A DNA stretch of 11,929 bases from JAJFTV01 sp964532655. Lineage in GTDB: Bacteria > Chloroflexota > Anaerolineae > Anaerolineales > Anaerolineaceae. Under the pieces are notes generated by a model, which did no database searches, was not told the DNA's origin, and saw only the letters and a program-made list of their open reading frames with translations. The stretch lies in assembly GCA_964532655.1 (NCBI GenBank), contig CAZHMZ010000126.1, positions 1 through 11,929 of the forward strand, in the 5' to 3' direction. Below, piece by piece: positions 5,503 through 11,929 of this stretch. The stretch's first letter is position 1. Every line of letters starts with the position of its first letter. The translations under genes and the position numbers were made by a program.

Positions 5503-8229
5503 ATGACCACGGTTTTTATTGATGGGTTACCTTACGAGGCTGATCCAAAACAAAACATGCTTCAAACCATCCTCTCGTTGGGATTGGATCTACCGTACTT
5601 TTGCTGGCATCCGGCCATGGATTCGGTCGGCGCCTGCCGCCAGTGCGCCGTAAAGCAGTTCAAGGATGAAAACGATACCCGCGGCAGGATTGTCATGGCC
5701 TGCATGACCGCCGCGACCGAAGGTCTCCGCATATCCATCCAGGATCCGGAAGCGAAAAAGGTACGCGAGTCGGCCATTGAGTGGCTGATGGTCAACCATC
5801 CTCATGATTGCCCCGTTTGTGATGAGGGAGGGGAATGCCACCTCCAGGATATGACGGTGATAACCGGTCACGTTTACCGGCGGTATCGCTTTGAAAAGCG
5901 TACCCATCGAAACCAGTATCTGGGTCCCTTCATCAACCATGAAATGAACCGCTGTATCCAGTGTTATCGCTGTGTGCGTTTCTATCGTGATTATGCCGGG
6001 GGCCAGGATTTCAACGTGTTCAGCGCCCACGATTCGGTGTATTTCGGACGCCATACCGATGGCGTTCTGGAGAGCGAATTCAGCGGCAACCTGGTTGAGA
6101 TGTGCCCGACCGGCGTGTTTACCGATAAAAGCTTTCGTCAGCACTTTATCCGCAAATGGGACCTGCAGACCGCCCCCTCGATTTGTGTGCATTGTGGGCT
6201 GGGCTGCAACACCACCCCTGGTGAACGAAGCGGCCTTCTGCGCCGTATACGTAATCGCTATAACCAGGAGGTGAACGGTTATTTCCTGTGCGATCGCGGC
6301 CGGTATGGGTACGAATTTGTCAACAGTCCCAGCCGCATCCGAAAACCTTTGGTCAAAAATCGCGATCAAGCTGATGCCACCCCCACGGATCATCAGGGTG
6401 CGCTTCAACGATTATCTGAGATCCTTGAAAAAGCCCCCAGCCTGATCGGTATCGGATCACCACGCGCTTCTCTGGAATCCAATTATTCTTTGCGTAAGCT
6501 GGTGGGGAATGATCACTTCTTTGCAGGCGTTTCTGCCCGTGAAGCACATTTGCTCGACAGTGTTCTGCAAATCATGAAAGATGGATCGGTACCGCCTGCC
6601 AGCCTGCATGAGGCCGCCATGTCGGACGCCGTGCTGGTGCTTGGCGAAGACCTGAACAACACCGCTCCTATGCTGGCTCTCACACTGAGGCAATCCATCC
6701 GCAATCAGCCGCGTGAAAACGCCCAACGCCTGAAAATTGATCCCTTCATGGACAGCTCCATTCGCCAGGTGACACAGGGGCAGCAGGGTCCGTTGTATCT
6801 GGTCAATGTGTCTGACACCCGTCTGGATGATGCCGCGACACAGATCATCCATCTGGCGCCGGATGATATTGCCCGTTTGGGTTTTCAAATCGCTCACCTG
6901 GTGGACACCGCCGCACCGGCGGTCAGCGGGCTTTCTGAGGAAAGTGGATCTCTGGCAGCAGAGATCGCCGAAAAACTGAAAGAAGCGAAAAGACCTCTGA
7001 TTATCTCCGGTACCAGCCTTGGCAACACTGCCGTTTTGCAGGCTGCCGCCAATGTAGCCCAGGCTTTGCAGGCGGTTGGAAAAGACGTAAAACTGACTTA
7101 CGCTGTTCCAGAGTCCAACAGTATGGGCCTGGCGATGCTGGGAAAGGGTGATCTGGATAAAGCACTGGATCTGGTGAAACAGACTCCGGACACCGTGCTG
7201 ATCATCCTGGAAAACGACCTCTTCAGGCGGGCAGACGAACAGATTGTTCAGGAATTGATCCATTCGGCCGCCAGTGTGATCGCGCTGGATACCCTCGAGA
7301 ATTCCACCACGGCGATGGCAGATCTGGTTCTTCCGGCTGCCACATTTGCGGAAGCGGATGGCACGCTGGTCAACAATGAAGGTCGTGCCCAGCGCTTCTA
7401 CCAGGTGATCAGCCCGCAGAAAGAGGTACAGGAAAGCTGGCGCTGGATCAACGAGATGATGCAGATCCGGCAGAATGATCTTTCCGATCACTGGCAAAAT
7501 TTGGATGATGTCGTTAAGGCTCTGGTTCACGAAAACCCGCTTTTCGAGATGGTGACTCAACTGGCCCCGACGGCGGACTTCCGCATTCATGATCAGAAAA
7601 TACCGCGCCAGCCGCACCGTTTCAGCGGGCGCACCGCCATGAACGCAAATATCAGCGTCCATGAGCCCAAACCCCCGGATGATCCGGATACGCCTTATGC
7701 GTTTTCGATGGAAGGCTATAAAGGCGAGCTTCCCTCTGCGTTGACGCCCCGCTATTGGGCGCCGGGTTGGAATTCCGTCCAGTCTCTGAATAAGTTTCAG
7801 GAAGAGGTCGGCGGCCCGCTCAGAGGAGGAGATCCCGGACAGCATTTGATCCATCCCGCTGAGGTAACCGGGCAGGGATATTTCCAGGAGATCCCGGAAA
7901 GATTCGCACCGCGCGATGAGGAATATCTGGTGCTGCCGATTTACCACATATACGGCTCAGAGGAACTCAGCCGTCAGTCTCCCCCAGTGGCGGAGCTGTC
8001 AGGCGGACCGGCTGTGGTGATTCCTGCGGATCTCGCCGGAAAGCTGGGCATCGACAACGGGCAAACTGTTCAGTTCGTTCTCGGCGAAAGACGCATCCAC
8101 CTTCCCGCCCGCATTCTGACCTCCCTGCCGGGTGGAGTCATCGGTTTGCCAGCCGGTTACCCGGGTGTACCTGCACAAATTCCCGCCTGGGGAAAACTGG
8201 AGCTTGATCAACCCGGAAAGGAGAGTTGA
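5503..8229 (+). CDS. nuoG: NADH-quinone oxidoreductase subunit G (75-kDa, clusters N1b, N4, N5, N7)
   Basis: Largest subunit, 908 residues, carrying the Fe-S wire from N3 towards NuoI. The N-terminal ferredoxin domain binds N1b (Cys34, Cys45, Cys48, Cys67). N5 has its His99 plus Cys103, Cys106 and Cys112, and N4 has Cys151, Cys154, Cys157 and Cys201. A fourth set, Cys228, Cys231, Cys235 and Cys263, marks the extra cluster N7, which only some bacteria keep. Residues about 270-680 resemble a molybdopterin-oxidoreductase domain that holds no metal cofactor in complex I. About 690-908 is a C-terminal part with an E. coli-like stretch (TAMNANISVHEP, then WAPGWNSVQSLNKFQEEVGG). As I recall E. coli NuoG, the ligand positions and the length match nearly exactly. 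GGAGG at 5492-5496 supports ATG 5503. The nuoH ribosome site AAGGAG lies in its last codons. Confidence 0.97.
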   Translation: MTTVFIDGLPYEADPKQNMLQTILSLGLDLPYFCWHPAMDSVGACRQCAVKQFKDENDTRGRIVMACMTAATEGLRISIQDPEAKKVRESAIEWLMVNHPHDCPVCDEGGECHLQDMTVITGHVYRRYRFEKRTHRNQYLGPFINHEMNRCIQCYRCVRFYRDYAGGQDFNVFSAHDSVYFGRHTDGVLESEFSGNLVEMCPTGVFTDKSFRQHFIRKWDLQTAPSICVHCGLGCNTTPGERSGLLRRIRNRYNQEVNGYFLCDRGRYGYEFVNSPSRIRKPLVKNRDQADATPTDHQGALQRLSEILEKAPSLIGIGSPRASLESNYSLRKLVGNDHFFAGVSAREAHLLDSVLQIMKDGSVPPASLHEAAMSDAVLVLGEDLNNTAPMLALTLRQSIRNQPRENAQRLKIDPFMDSSIRQVTQGQQGPLYLVNVSDTRLDDAATQIIHLAPDDIARLGFQIAHLVDTAAPAVSGLSEESGSLAAEIAEKLKEAKRPLIISGTSLGNTAVLQAAANVAQALQAVGKDVKLTYAVPESNSMGLAMLGKGDLDKALDLVKQTPDTVLIILENDLFRRADEQIVQELIHSAASVIALDTLENSTTAMADLVLPAATFAEADGTLVNNEGRAQRFYQVISPQKEVQESWRWINEMMQIRQNDLSDHWQNLDDVVKALVHENPLFEMVTQLAPTADFRIHDQKIPRQPHRFSGRTAMNANISVHEPKPPDDPDTPYAFSMEGYKGELPSALTPRYWAPGWNSVQSLNKFQEEVGGPLRGGDPGQHLIHPAEVTGQGYFQEIPERFAPRDEEYLVLPIYHIYGSEELSRQSPPVAELSGGPAVVIPADLAGKLGIDNGQTVQFVLGERRIHLPARILTSLPGGVIGLPAGYPGVPAQIPAWGKLELDQPGKES

Positions 8230-8233
8230 GTCT

Positions 8234-9181
8234 ATGGGCGCTTGGCTGAACATCTTCGGTGTCCTGATCGGGACAGTCCTGGTTGCGGGTCTTTTGATCT
8301 GGGTGGAGCGCCGCCTGCTCGCTTTGTGGCAGGATCGATACGGGCCGAACCGGGTGGGTCCCTTTGGTATTATGCAGGTGGTGGCCGATATCATCAAAAT
8401 TTTCTCCAAAGAAGATTGGGTGCCGCCTTTTTCCGATAAACCGGTGTTTATCCTGGCCCCCACCATCATCATGGCGACTGTGTTGTTCTCGTTTGCGGTC
8501 ATTCCATTCGCCCCTGGTGTCGGCATCGCGGATATGAATATCGGCCTGCTGTTCTTCCTGGGCATGTCATCGCTTGGCGTTTACAGCGTGATGCTGGCCG
8601 GCTGGTCATCCAACAGCAAGTATTCCTTGTTGGGCGGGTTACGGGCAGCGGCTCAAATGTTGAGCTATGAAGTGTTTATGGGGCTCTCCCTGGCCGGGGT
8701 GATCGCCCTGGCGGGGTCCTTTGATGTTCGCGAGATCGTGCAGGCTCAGGACCGGGTCTGGTTCTTCATCCCCCAAATCCTCGGGCTGATCGTTTTCATC
8801 ATTGCCGGACTGGCCGAAACCCACCGGCTGCCATTCGATCTGCCGGAAGCAGAAAGTGAACTGGTCGCCGGCTTTCATTCTGAATATTCAGGCATCAAAT
8901 TCGGCATGTTCTTTGTGGGTGAATACCTGGGCGTCACGCTGATCTCCGCGATGATCGTCGCACTGTTCTTTGGCGGTTGGCTCGGACCTGTTTTGCCCCC
9001 GCTGGTGTGGTTCATTCTGAAGACATTTGTTGTGATCGGTTTCTTTATTCTGGTACGCGCCGCCCTGCCCAGACCGCGTTTCGACCAGTTGATGGCGTAT
9101 GGCTGGAAAGCCATGCTGCCTTTATCCTTGCTGAATCTGGTTGTCACAGGCGGGGTTGTACTGGCCCTGGGCGGGTTTTGA
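8234..9181 (+). CDS. nuoH: NADH-quinone oxidoreductase subunit H
   Basis: Eight-helix membrane subunit (315 residues) that holds the head of the quinone tunnel and links quinone reduction to proton pumping. Visible signatures are ERRLLALWQDRYGPNRVG (25-42), GWSSNSKYSLLGGLRAAAQ, and the acidic cytoplasmic loop ETHRLPFDLPEAESELVAG (195-213) followed by SEYSGIKFGMFFVGEY. These Glu and Asp residues are the family's proposed proton-coupling residues. The frame is open further upstream into nuoG, but ATG 8234 is the right start: AAGGAG lies at 8218-8223, the start is 4 bases after the nuoG stop, and the N-terminus begins directly with the first membrane helix. The protein is about 10 residues shorter than E. 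coli NuoH at its N-terminus and is otherwise very similar in style. Confidence 0.96.
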   Translation: MGAWLNIFGVLIGTVLVAGLLIWVERRLLALWQDRYGPNRVGPFGIMQVVADIIKIFSKEDWVPPFSDKPVFILAPTIIMATVLFSFAVIPFAPGVGIADMNIGLLFFLGMSSLGVYSVMLAGWSSNSKYSLLGGLRAAAQMLSYEVFMGLSLAGVIALAGSFDVREIVQAQDRVWFFIPQILGLIVFIIAGLAETHRLPFDLPEAESELVAGFHSEYSGIKFGMFFVGEYLGVTLISAMIVALFFGGWLGPVLPPLVWFILKTFVVIGFFILVRAALPRPRFDQLMAYGWKAMLPLSLLNLVVTGGVVLALGGF

Positions 9182-9192
9182 TTGGAGTCGGA

Positions 9193-9711
9193 ATGATCAT
9201 TAATGCATTGAAGACCATCTGGGCTGTTTTTCTGCACACGTTTCGCAAGCGTGAGACAGTACTGTATCCCGAGGAAAAACCCTATTTACCGCCACGCTGG
9301 CGCGGTCGGATTGTTCTCACCCGCGACCCCGATGGAGCAGAGCGTTGTGTGGCCTGCTATTTGTGTGCGGTTGCCTGTCCACCGGATTGCATTTCCTTAC
9401 AGGCCACCCAGGACGAAAACGGCCGACGTTATCCCGAGTTCTTCCGTATCAACTTTTCACGCTGTATCTATTGCGGTTTCTGTGAAGAAGCCTGCCCGAC
9501 CAATGCCATCCAGCTCACCCCCGATTTTGAAATGGGTGAGTATCAACGTGAAAATTTGATTTATGAAAAAGAAGATCTGTTGATCAGCGGGCAGGGAAAG
9601 TATCCCGATTACAACTATTATCGCGTAGCCGGCGTGAGCATTGGCGAAAAAGGGAAAGGGGAAGCAATGAATGAAAAACCTCCGGTCGATCCGCGCAGTC
9701 TGCTTCCTTAG
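9193..9711 (+). CDS. nuoI: NADH-quinone oxidoreductase subunit I (clusters N6a and N6b)
   Basis: Ferredoxin-like peripheral subunit, 172 residues, that passes electrons from NuoG to cluster N2 in NuoB. Two [4Fe-4S] motifs are complete: Cys52, Cys55, Cys58 and Cys62 (CVACYLCAVACP), and Cys91, Cys94, Cys97 and Cys101 (CIYCGFCEEACP). By the usual ferredoxin pattern, the last Cys of each set joins the other set's cluster. An extra Cys66 is also found in E. coli-type NuoI. The amphipathic N-terminal helix (about 1-20) lies on the membrane surface. The ATG follows GGAG (9184-9187) at a 5-base spacing, 11 bases after the nuoH stop; the longer open frame upstream overlaps nuoH and is not used. The basic and acidic C-terminal tail is variable. 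The next gene is nuoL, not the expected nuoJ. Confidence 0.97.
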   Translation: MIINALKTIWAVFLHTFRKRETVLYPEEKPYLPPRWRGRIVLTRDPDGAERCVACYLCAVACPPDCISLQATQDENGRRYPEFFRINFSRCIYCGFCEEACPTNAIQLTPDFEMGEYQRENLIYEKEDLLISGQGKYPDYNYYRVAGVSIGEKGKGEAMNEKPPVDPRSLLP

Positions 9712-9717
9712 GGGGCT

Positions 9718-9760
9718 ATGGAATTGTTTAGAAGTGTCTGAAAGGATAGCCTGTGGATGA
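9718..9760 (+). pseudogene. Possible scar of lost nuoJ and nuoK
   Basis: Between nuoI and nuoL there are only 41 bases, where most operons of this layout carry nuoJ and nuoK (together roughly 800 bases or more). ATG at 9718, just after AGGGGG (9710-9715), opens an eight-codon frame reading MELFRSV and a stop at 9739-9741; its start resembles the MEF start of NuoJ. A second frame (9731-9760) reads EVSERIACG and a stop, which resembles the VSEMRG end of E. coli NuoK as I recall it, and its stop overlaps the nuoL start as a nuoK end could. This would fit a deletion joining the first codons of nuoJ to the last codons of nuoK. The matches are very short and may be chance. Confidence 0.3.
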
Positions 9761-11834
9761 TACAACCGTGTTATTCAATCTGGTTCCGCTGATCGTCCTG
9801 CTTCCGGTCGCCGGGTTGCTCATCAATCTTGCTTTTGGCCGTCGGATGGGCGAAAAGGCAGTGGGGGTGATCGCCAGCGCGGCGCCCGGTCTGGCATTTG
9901 TGGTTTCGGTGCTGCTCGCATACGCTCTGAATGCCGGAGGGGGCCAGGCGGTTATTGTGCCGTTCGCGGATTGGATCCGCATCGGCGATTTGAACATCCC
10001 GTGGGCTTTTCGCGTTGATTCTCTCTCGGTCACCATGATGCTGGTCGTTTCCGGGGTCGGCACGTTGATTCATATTTATGCCATAGGGTACATGCATGAG
10101 GATGTCCGGTATAAGAATGACCCGGGCCGGTTCAGTCGCTTCTTTGTCTACCTCAACCTGTTTATCGCGCTGATGATGGTGCTGGTGGGCAGCGACAGTT
10201 ACCTGATGCTGTTCGTCGGTTGGGAAGGGGTTGGTTTGTGTTCGTACCTGTTGATCGGCTTCTGGTATGAAAAGGACCCATCCGGCCGCCCGGGTATTGC
10301 CAACGCGTTGGCCGGGCAAAAGGCATTTGTCACCAACCGTATTGGCGATATCGGCATGCTTCTGGCCGTTTTCACCACCTTCTGGGCCTTCAAAAGCCTG
10401 GCATTTGACGATGTATTTGCCGGAGCTGCCGGTGTAGCAGGGGTGGCTCCCGGCATCATACTGGCCATTACCCTCTTCTTGCTCATCGGTGTTACCGGTA
10501 AATCAGCGCAACTGCCGTTGTACGTCTGGCTCCCGGATGCCATGGCCGGCCCAACCCCGGTCTCGGCGCTGATTCATGCGGCTACCATGGTCACGGCCGG
10601 TGTATACCTGCTGGCTCGTTCTGCGCCTTTATTCACGCTCGTTCCGCAGGCGCAATCTACTGTTGCCTGGGTGGGTGCCATCACTGCCCTGTTCGCGGCG
10701 ACCATCGCGATCAGCCAGTTTGACATCAAGAAGGTTCTGGCCTACTCAACCATCAGCCAGCTTGGTTTCATGGTTGCGGCGGTGGGGATGGGTGCCTATG
10801 TGGCCGGCCTGTTCCATCTGATCATGCATGCGTTCTTCAAGGGATTGCTTTTCCTTTCCGCCGGATCGGTGATCCTTGGTGTTGAACGCGGCCATCACGC
10901 TCTGGCACACACGGGCCACGGTAACACGGACAACGAGGTCTTTGATCCCAACGACATGCGCAACATGGGTGGATTGCGGACGCGGATGCCGAAAACGTTC
11001 TGGACGTTTCTGGCCGGTGCGCTGGCGCTGGCGGGGATCTTTCCCTGGGCGGGTTTCTGGTCAAAGGATGAAATCTTGGCCGGAGCTTTGCAGCATTCTC
11101 CTGCCATCTTCCTGGTGCTGATGCTGGCAGCCTTTATGACGGCCTTCTATATCGGGCGGCAGATCTGGTTGGTCTTTTATGGTCAGCCCCGTCACCCGGC
11201 CGCGCAAAACGCGAAGGAAAGCCCATGGAACATCACCATCCCATTGATCATCCTGGCAGTGCTTTCTACGCTTGGCGGGGTGCTCAACCTGCCCGGGCTG
11301 CATCCCCTGACCGATTGGCTGGGTCAGGCAATAGCAGGAGTTGAAGCGCACCCCTTTAACTTTCTGGTAGCAGGGATATCCACGCTGCTGGCGTTGCTGG
11401 GGATTGCCCTCTCCTGGGTGATTTACGGACGCCAACCTCTGGCGCAGAGCCAGCCTGATCCCCTAAAACGTCTGCTGGGGCCGGTTTTGACCGTATTTGA
11501 GCATAAGTACTGGGTGGAAGACGTTTACCGGGTACTCATTGTTGACCGCTACAACGATTTAGCCCACTTCCTGGCAGAGGCGGTTGACAGTCGATTTCTG
11601 CATGACTGGTTCCACGATAAGGTCATTGTTGGCTCTTACCGGTGGATCTCAGGTTCATTCCTGACAGGTTTCATTGACCAGCGTATGATCGACGCCGCGG
11701 GCGATGGGCTGGGCAGGTTAACCAAAGGTATTGCTACCGGGTTGCGCCGGGCGCAGAACGGGCTTGTTCGCAGTTATGCGCTGGTTGTTCTGGCGGGAGT
11801 GGTGCTCATGCTCGGTTATCTGATCTTGAAATAG
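9753..11834 (+). CDS. nuoL: NADH-quinone oxidoreductase subunit L (antiporter-like proton pump)
   Basis: Distal antiporter-like membrane subunit of complex I, 693 residues (E. coli NuoL is 613), with about 14 core helices, a long lateral amphipathic helix and a final membrane anchor (about 672-692). Key pump residues are present: Glu158 in VGWEGVGLCSYLL, Lys250 in GVTGKSAQLPLYVWLPDAMAGP, and Lys438 in GFWSKDEIL. The core motif SALIHAATMVTAGVYL is intact. Extra length lies in a His-rich loop (about residues 395-415, with HH, HTGH and DPNDMRNMGG) and in the C-terminal part before the anchor. Start is GTG 9753, with AAAGGA (9741-9746) at a 6-base spacing; no ATG nearby gives the expected N-terminus. 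Motifs such as QKAFVTNRIGD look less like E. coli than those of NuoA to NuoI do, so this gene may have a different origin. Confidence 0.96.
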   Translation: MDDTTVLFNLVPLIVLLPVAGLLINLAFGRRMGEKAVGVIASAAPGLAFVVSVLLAYALNAGGGQAVIVPFADWIRIGDLNIPWAFRVDSLSVTMMLVVSGVGTLIHIYAIGYMHEDVRYKNDPGRFSRFFVYLNLFIALMMVLVGSDSYLMLFVGWEGVGLCSYLLIGFWYEKDPSGRPGIANALAGQKAFVTNRIGDIGMLLAVFTTFWAFKSLAFDDVFAGAAGVAGVAPGIILAITLFLLIGVTGKSAQLPLYVWLPDAMAGPTPVSALIHAATMVTAGVYLLARSAPLFTLVPQAQSTVAWVGAITALFAATIAISQFDIKKVLAYSTISQLGFMVAAVGMGAYVAGLFHLIMHAFFKGLLFLSAGSVILGVERGHHALAHTGHGNTDNEVFDPNDMRNMGGLRTRMPKTFWTFLAGALALAGIFPWAGFWSKDEILAGALQHSPAIFLVLMLAAFMTAFYIGRQIWLVFYGQPRHPAAQNAKESPWNITIPLIILAVLSTLGGVLNLPGLHPLTDWLGQAIAGVEAHPFNFLVAGISTLLALLGIALSWVIYGRQPLAQSQPDPLKRLLGPVLTVFEHKYWVEDVYRVLIVDRYNDLAHFLAEAVDSRFLHDWFHDKVIVGSYRWISGSFLTGFIDQRMIDAAGDGLGRLTKGIATGLRRAQNGLVRSYALVVLAGVVLMLGYLILK

Positions 11835-11843
11835 TGGGGGCAT

Positions 11844-11929
11844 ATGAACTTATTATTGAATCCTCTCATCCTGGTGACCTTCTTTCCGCTGGTGGGATTG
11901 CTCGCCCTGCTTTTTATCCCGTCTGACCG
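11844..11929 (+). CDS. nuoM: NADH-quinone oxidoreductase subunit M, N-terminal fragment
   Basis: The first 28 codons of a membrane protein that runs off the window. The product starts MNLLLNPLILVTFFPLVG and continues hydrophobic to IPSD, as expected for the first helix of NuoM, the second antiporter-like pump. The ATG lies 9 bases after the nuoL stop, with a G-rich ribosome site (GGGGG, 11836-11840) only 3 bases away, which is tight. Position after nuoL is the main support; the fragment alone is too short to distinguish NuoM from NuoN. Confidence 0.8.
   Translation, partial: MNLLLNPLILVTFFPLVGLLALLFIPSD

Noticed and set aside
6457..7947. Long 496-codon open frame on the minus strand
   Set aside because: It lies wholly opposite nuoG, whose product matches its family along the whole length. 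The antisense product shows no recognisable domain and has the composition of a shadow frame.
8132..8233. Upstream extension of nuoH from 8132
   Set aside because: It would overlap nuoG by 98 bases and add residues not seen in NuoH. ATG 8234 has a good ribosome site and the expected N-terminus.
8977..9192. Upstream extension of nuoI from 8977
   Set aside because: It overlaps the end of nuoH in another frame. ATG 9193 follows GGAG and gives the normal NuoI start.

Overview
The window is a chromosomal piece of a bacterium carrying most of an operon for respiratory complex I (NADH:quinone oxidoreductase), all on the + strand. The order is nuoA, nuoB, a fused nuoCD, nuoE, nuoF, nuoG, nuoH, nuoI, nuoL and the first codons of nuoM. 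Upstream lies the 3' end of an unrelated serine beta-lactamase-like hydrolase gene, closed by a strong rho-independent terminator, followed by a 371-bp AT-richer intergenic region that should hold the operon's promoter and leader. The organism cannot be fixed from this window. The style of NuoL and the upstream DUF3471-type hydrolase would fit a Chloroflexota (Anaerolineae-like) genome, but this is only an impression.

Layout: 1-519 partial hydrolase; 531-560 terminator; 520-890 intergenic with a possible sigma-70-type promoter (684-711), a small GNRA-capped hairpin (783-798), an FNR/CRP-type palindrome (809-822) and a 19-codon cysteine-rich leader ORF with a strong ribosome site, overlapping the nuoA start; 891-9711 nuoA to nuoI, tightly packed and with start-stop coupling; 9712-9752 a very short gap where nuoJ and nuoK would be expected; 9753-11834 nuoL; 11844 to the end nuoM.

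How the genes work together: NuoE, NuoF and NuoG form the NADH-oxidising arm (FMN plus Fe-S clusters N1a, N3, N1b, N4, N5, N7). NuoB, NuoCD and NuoI carry electrons through N6a, N6b and N2 to the quinone. NuoA, NuoH, NuoL, NuoM (and the unseen NuoN) are membrane subunits; L, M and N are the antiporter-like proton pumps. All Fe-S ligand cysteines I looked for are present, so the peripheral arm looks functional.

The most striking point is the absence of nuoJ and nuoK between nuoI and nuoL. NuoA to NuoI resemble the Escherichia coli type (CD fusion, 908-residue NuoG with N7 ligands at the same spacing, matching NuoF and NuoB C-termini). NuoL looks like the longer, more generic type of other phyla. 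The missing pair sits exactly at that possible seam, and the gap contains short sequences that resemble a nuoJ start and a nuoK end.
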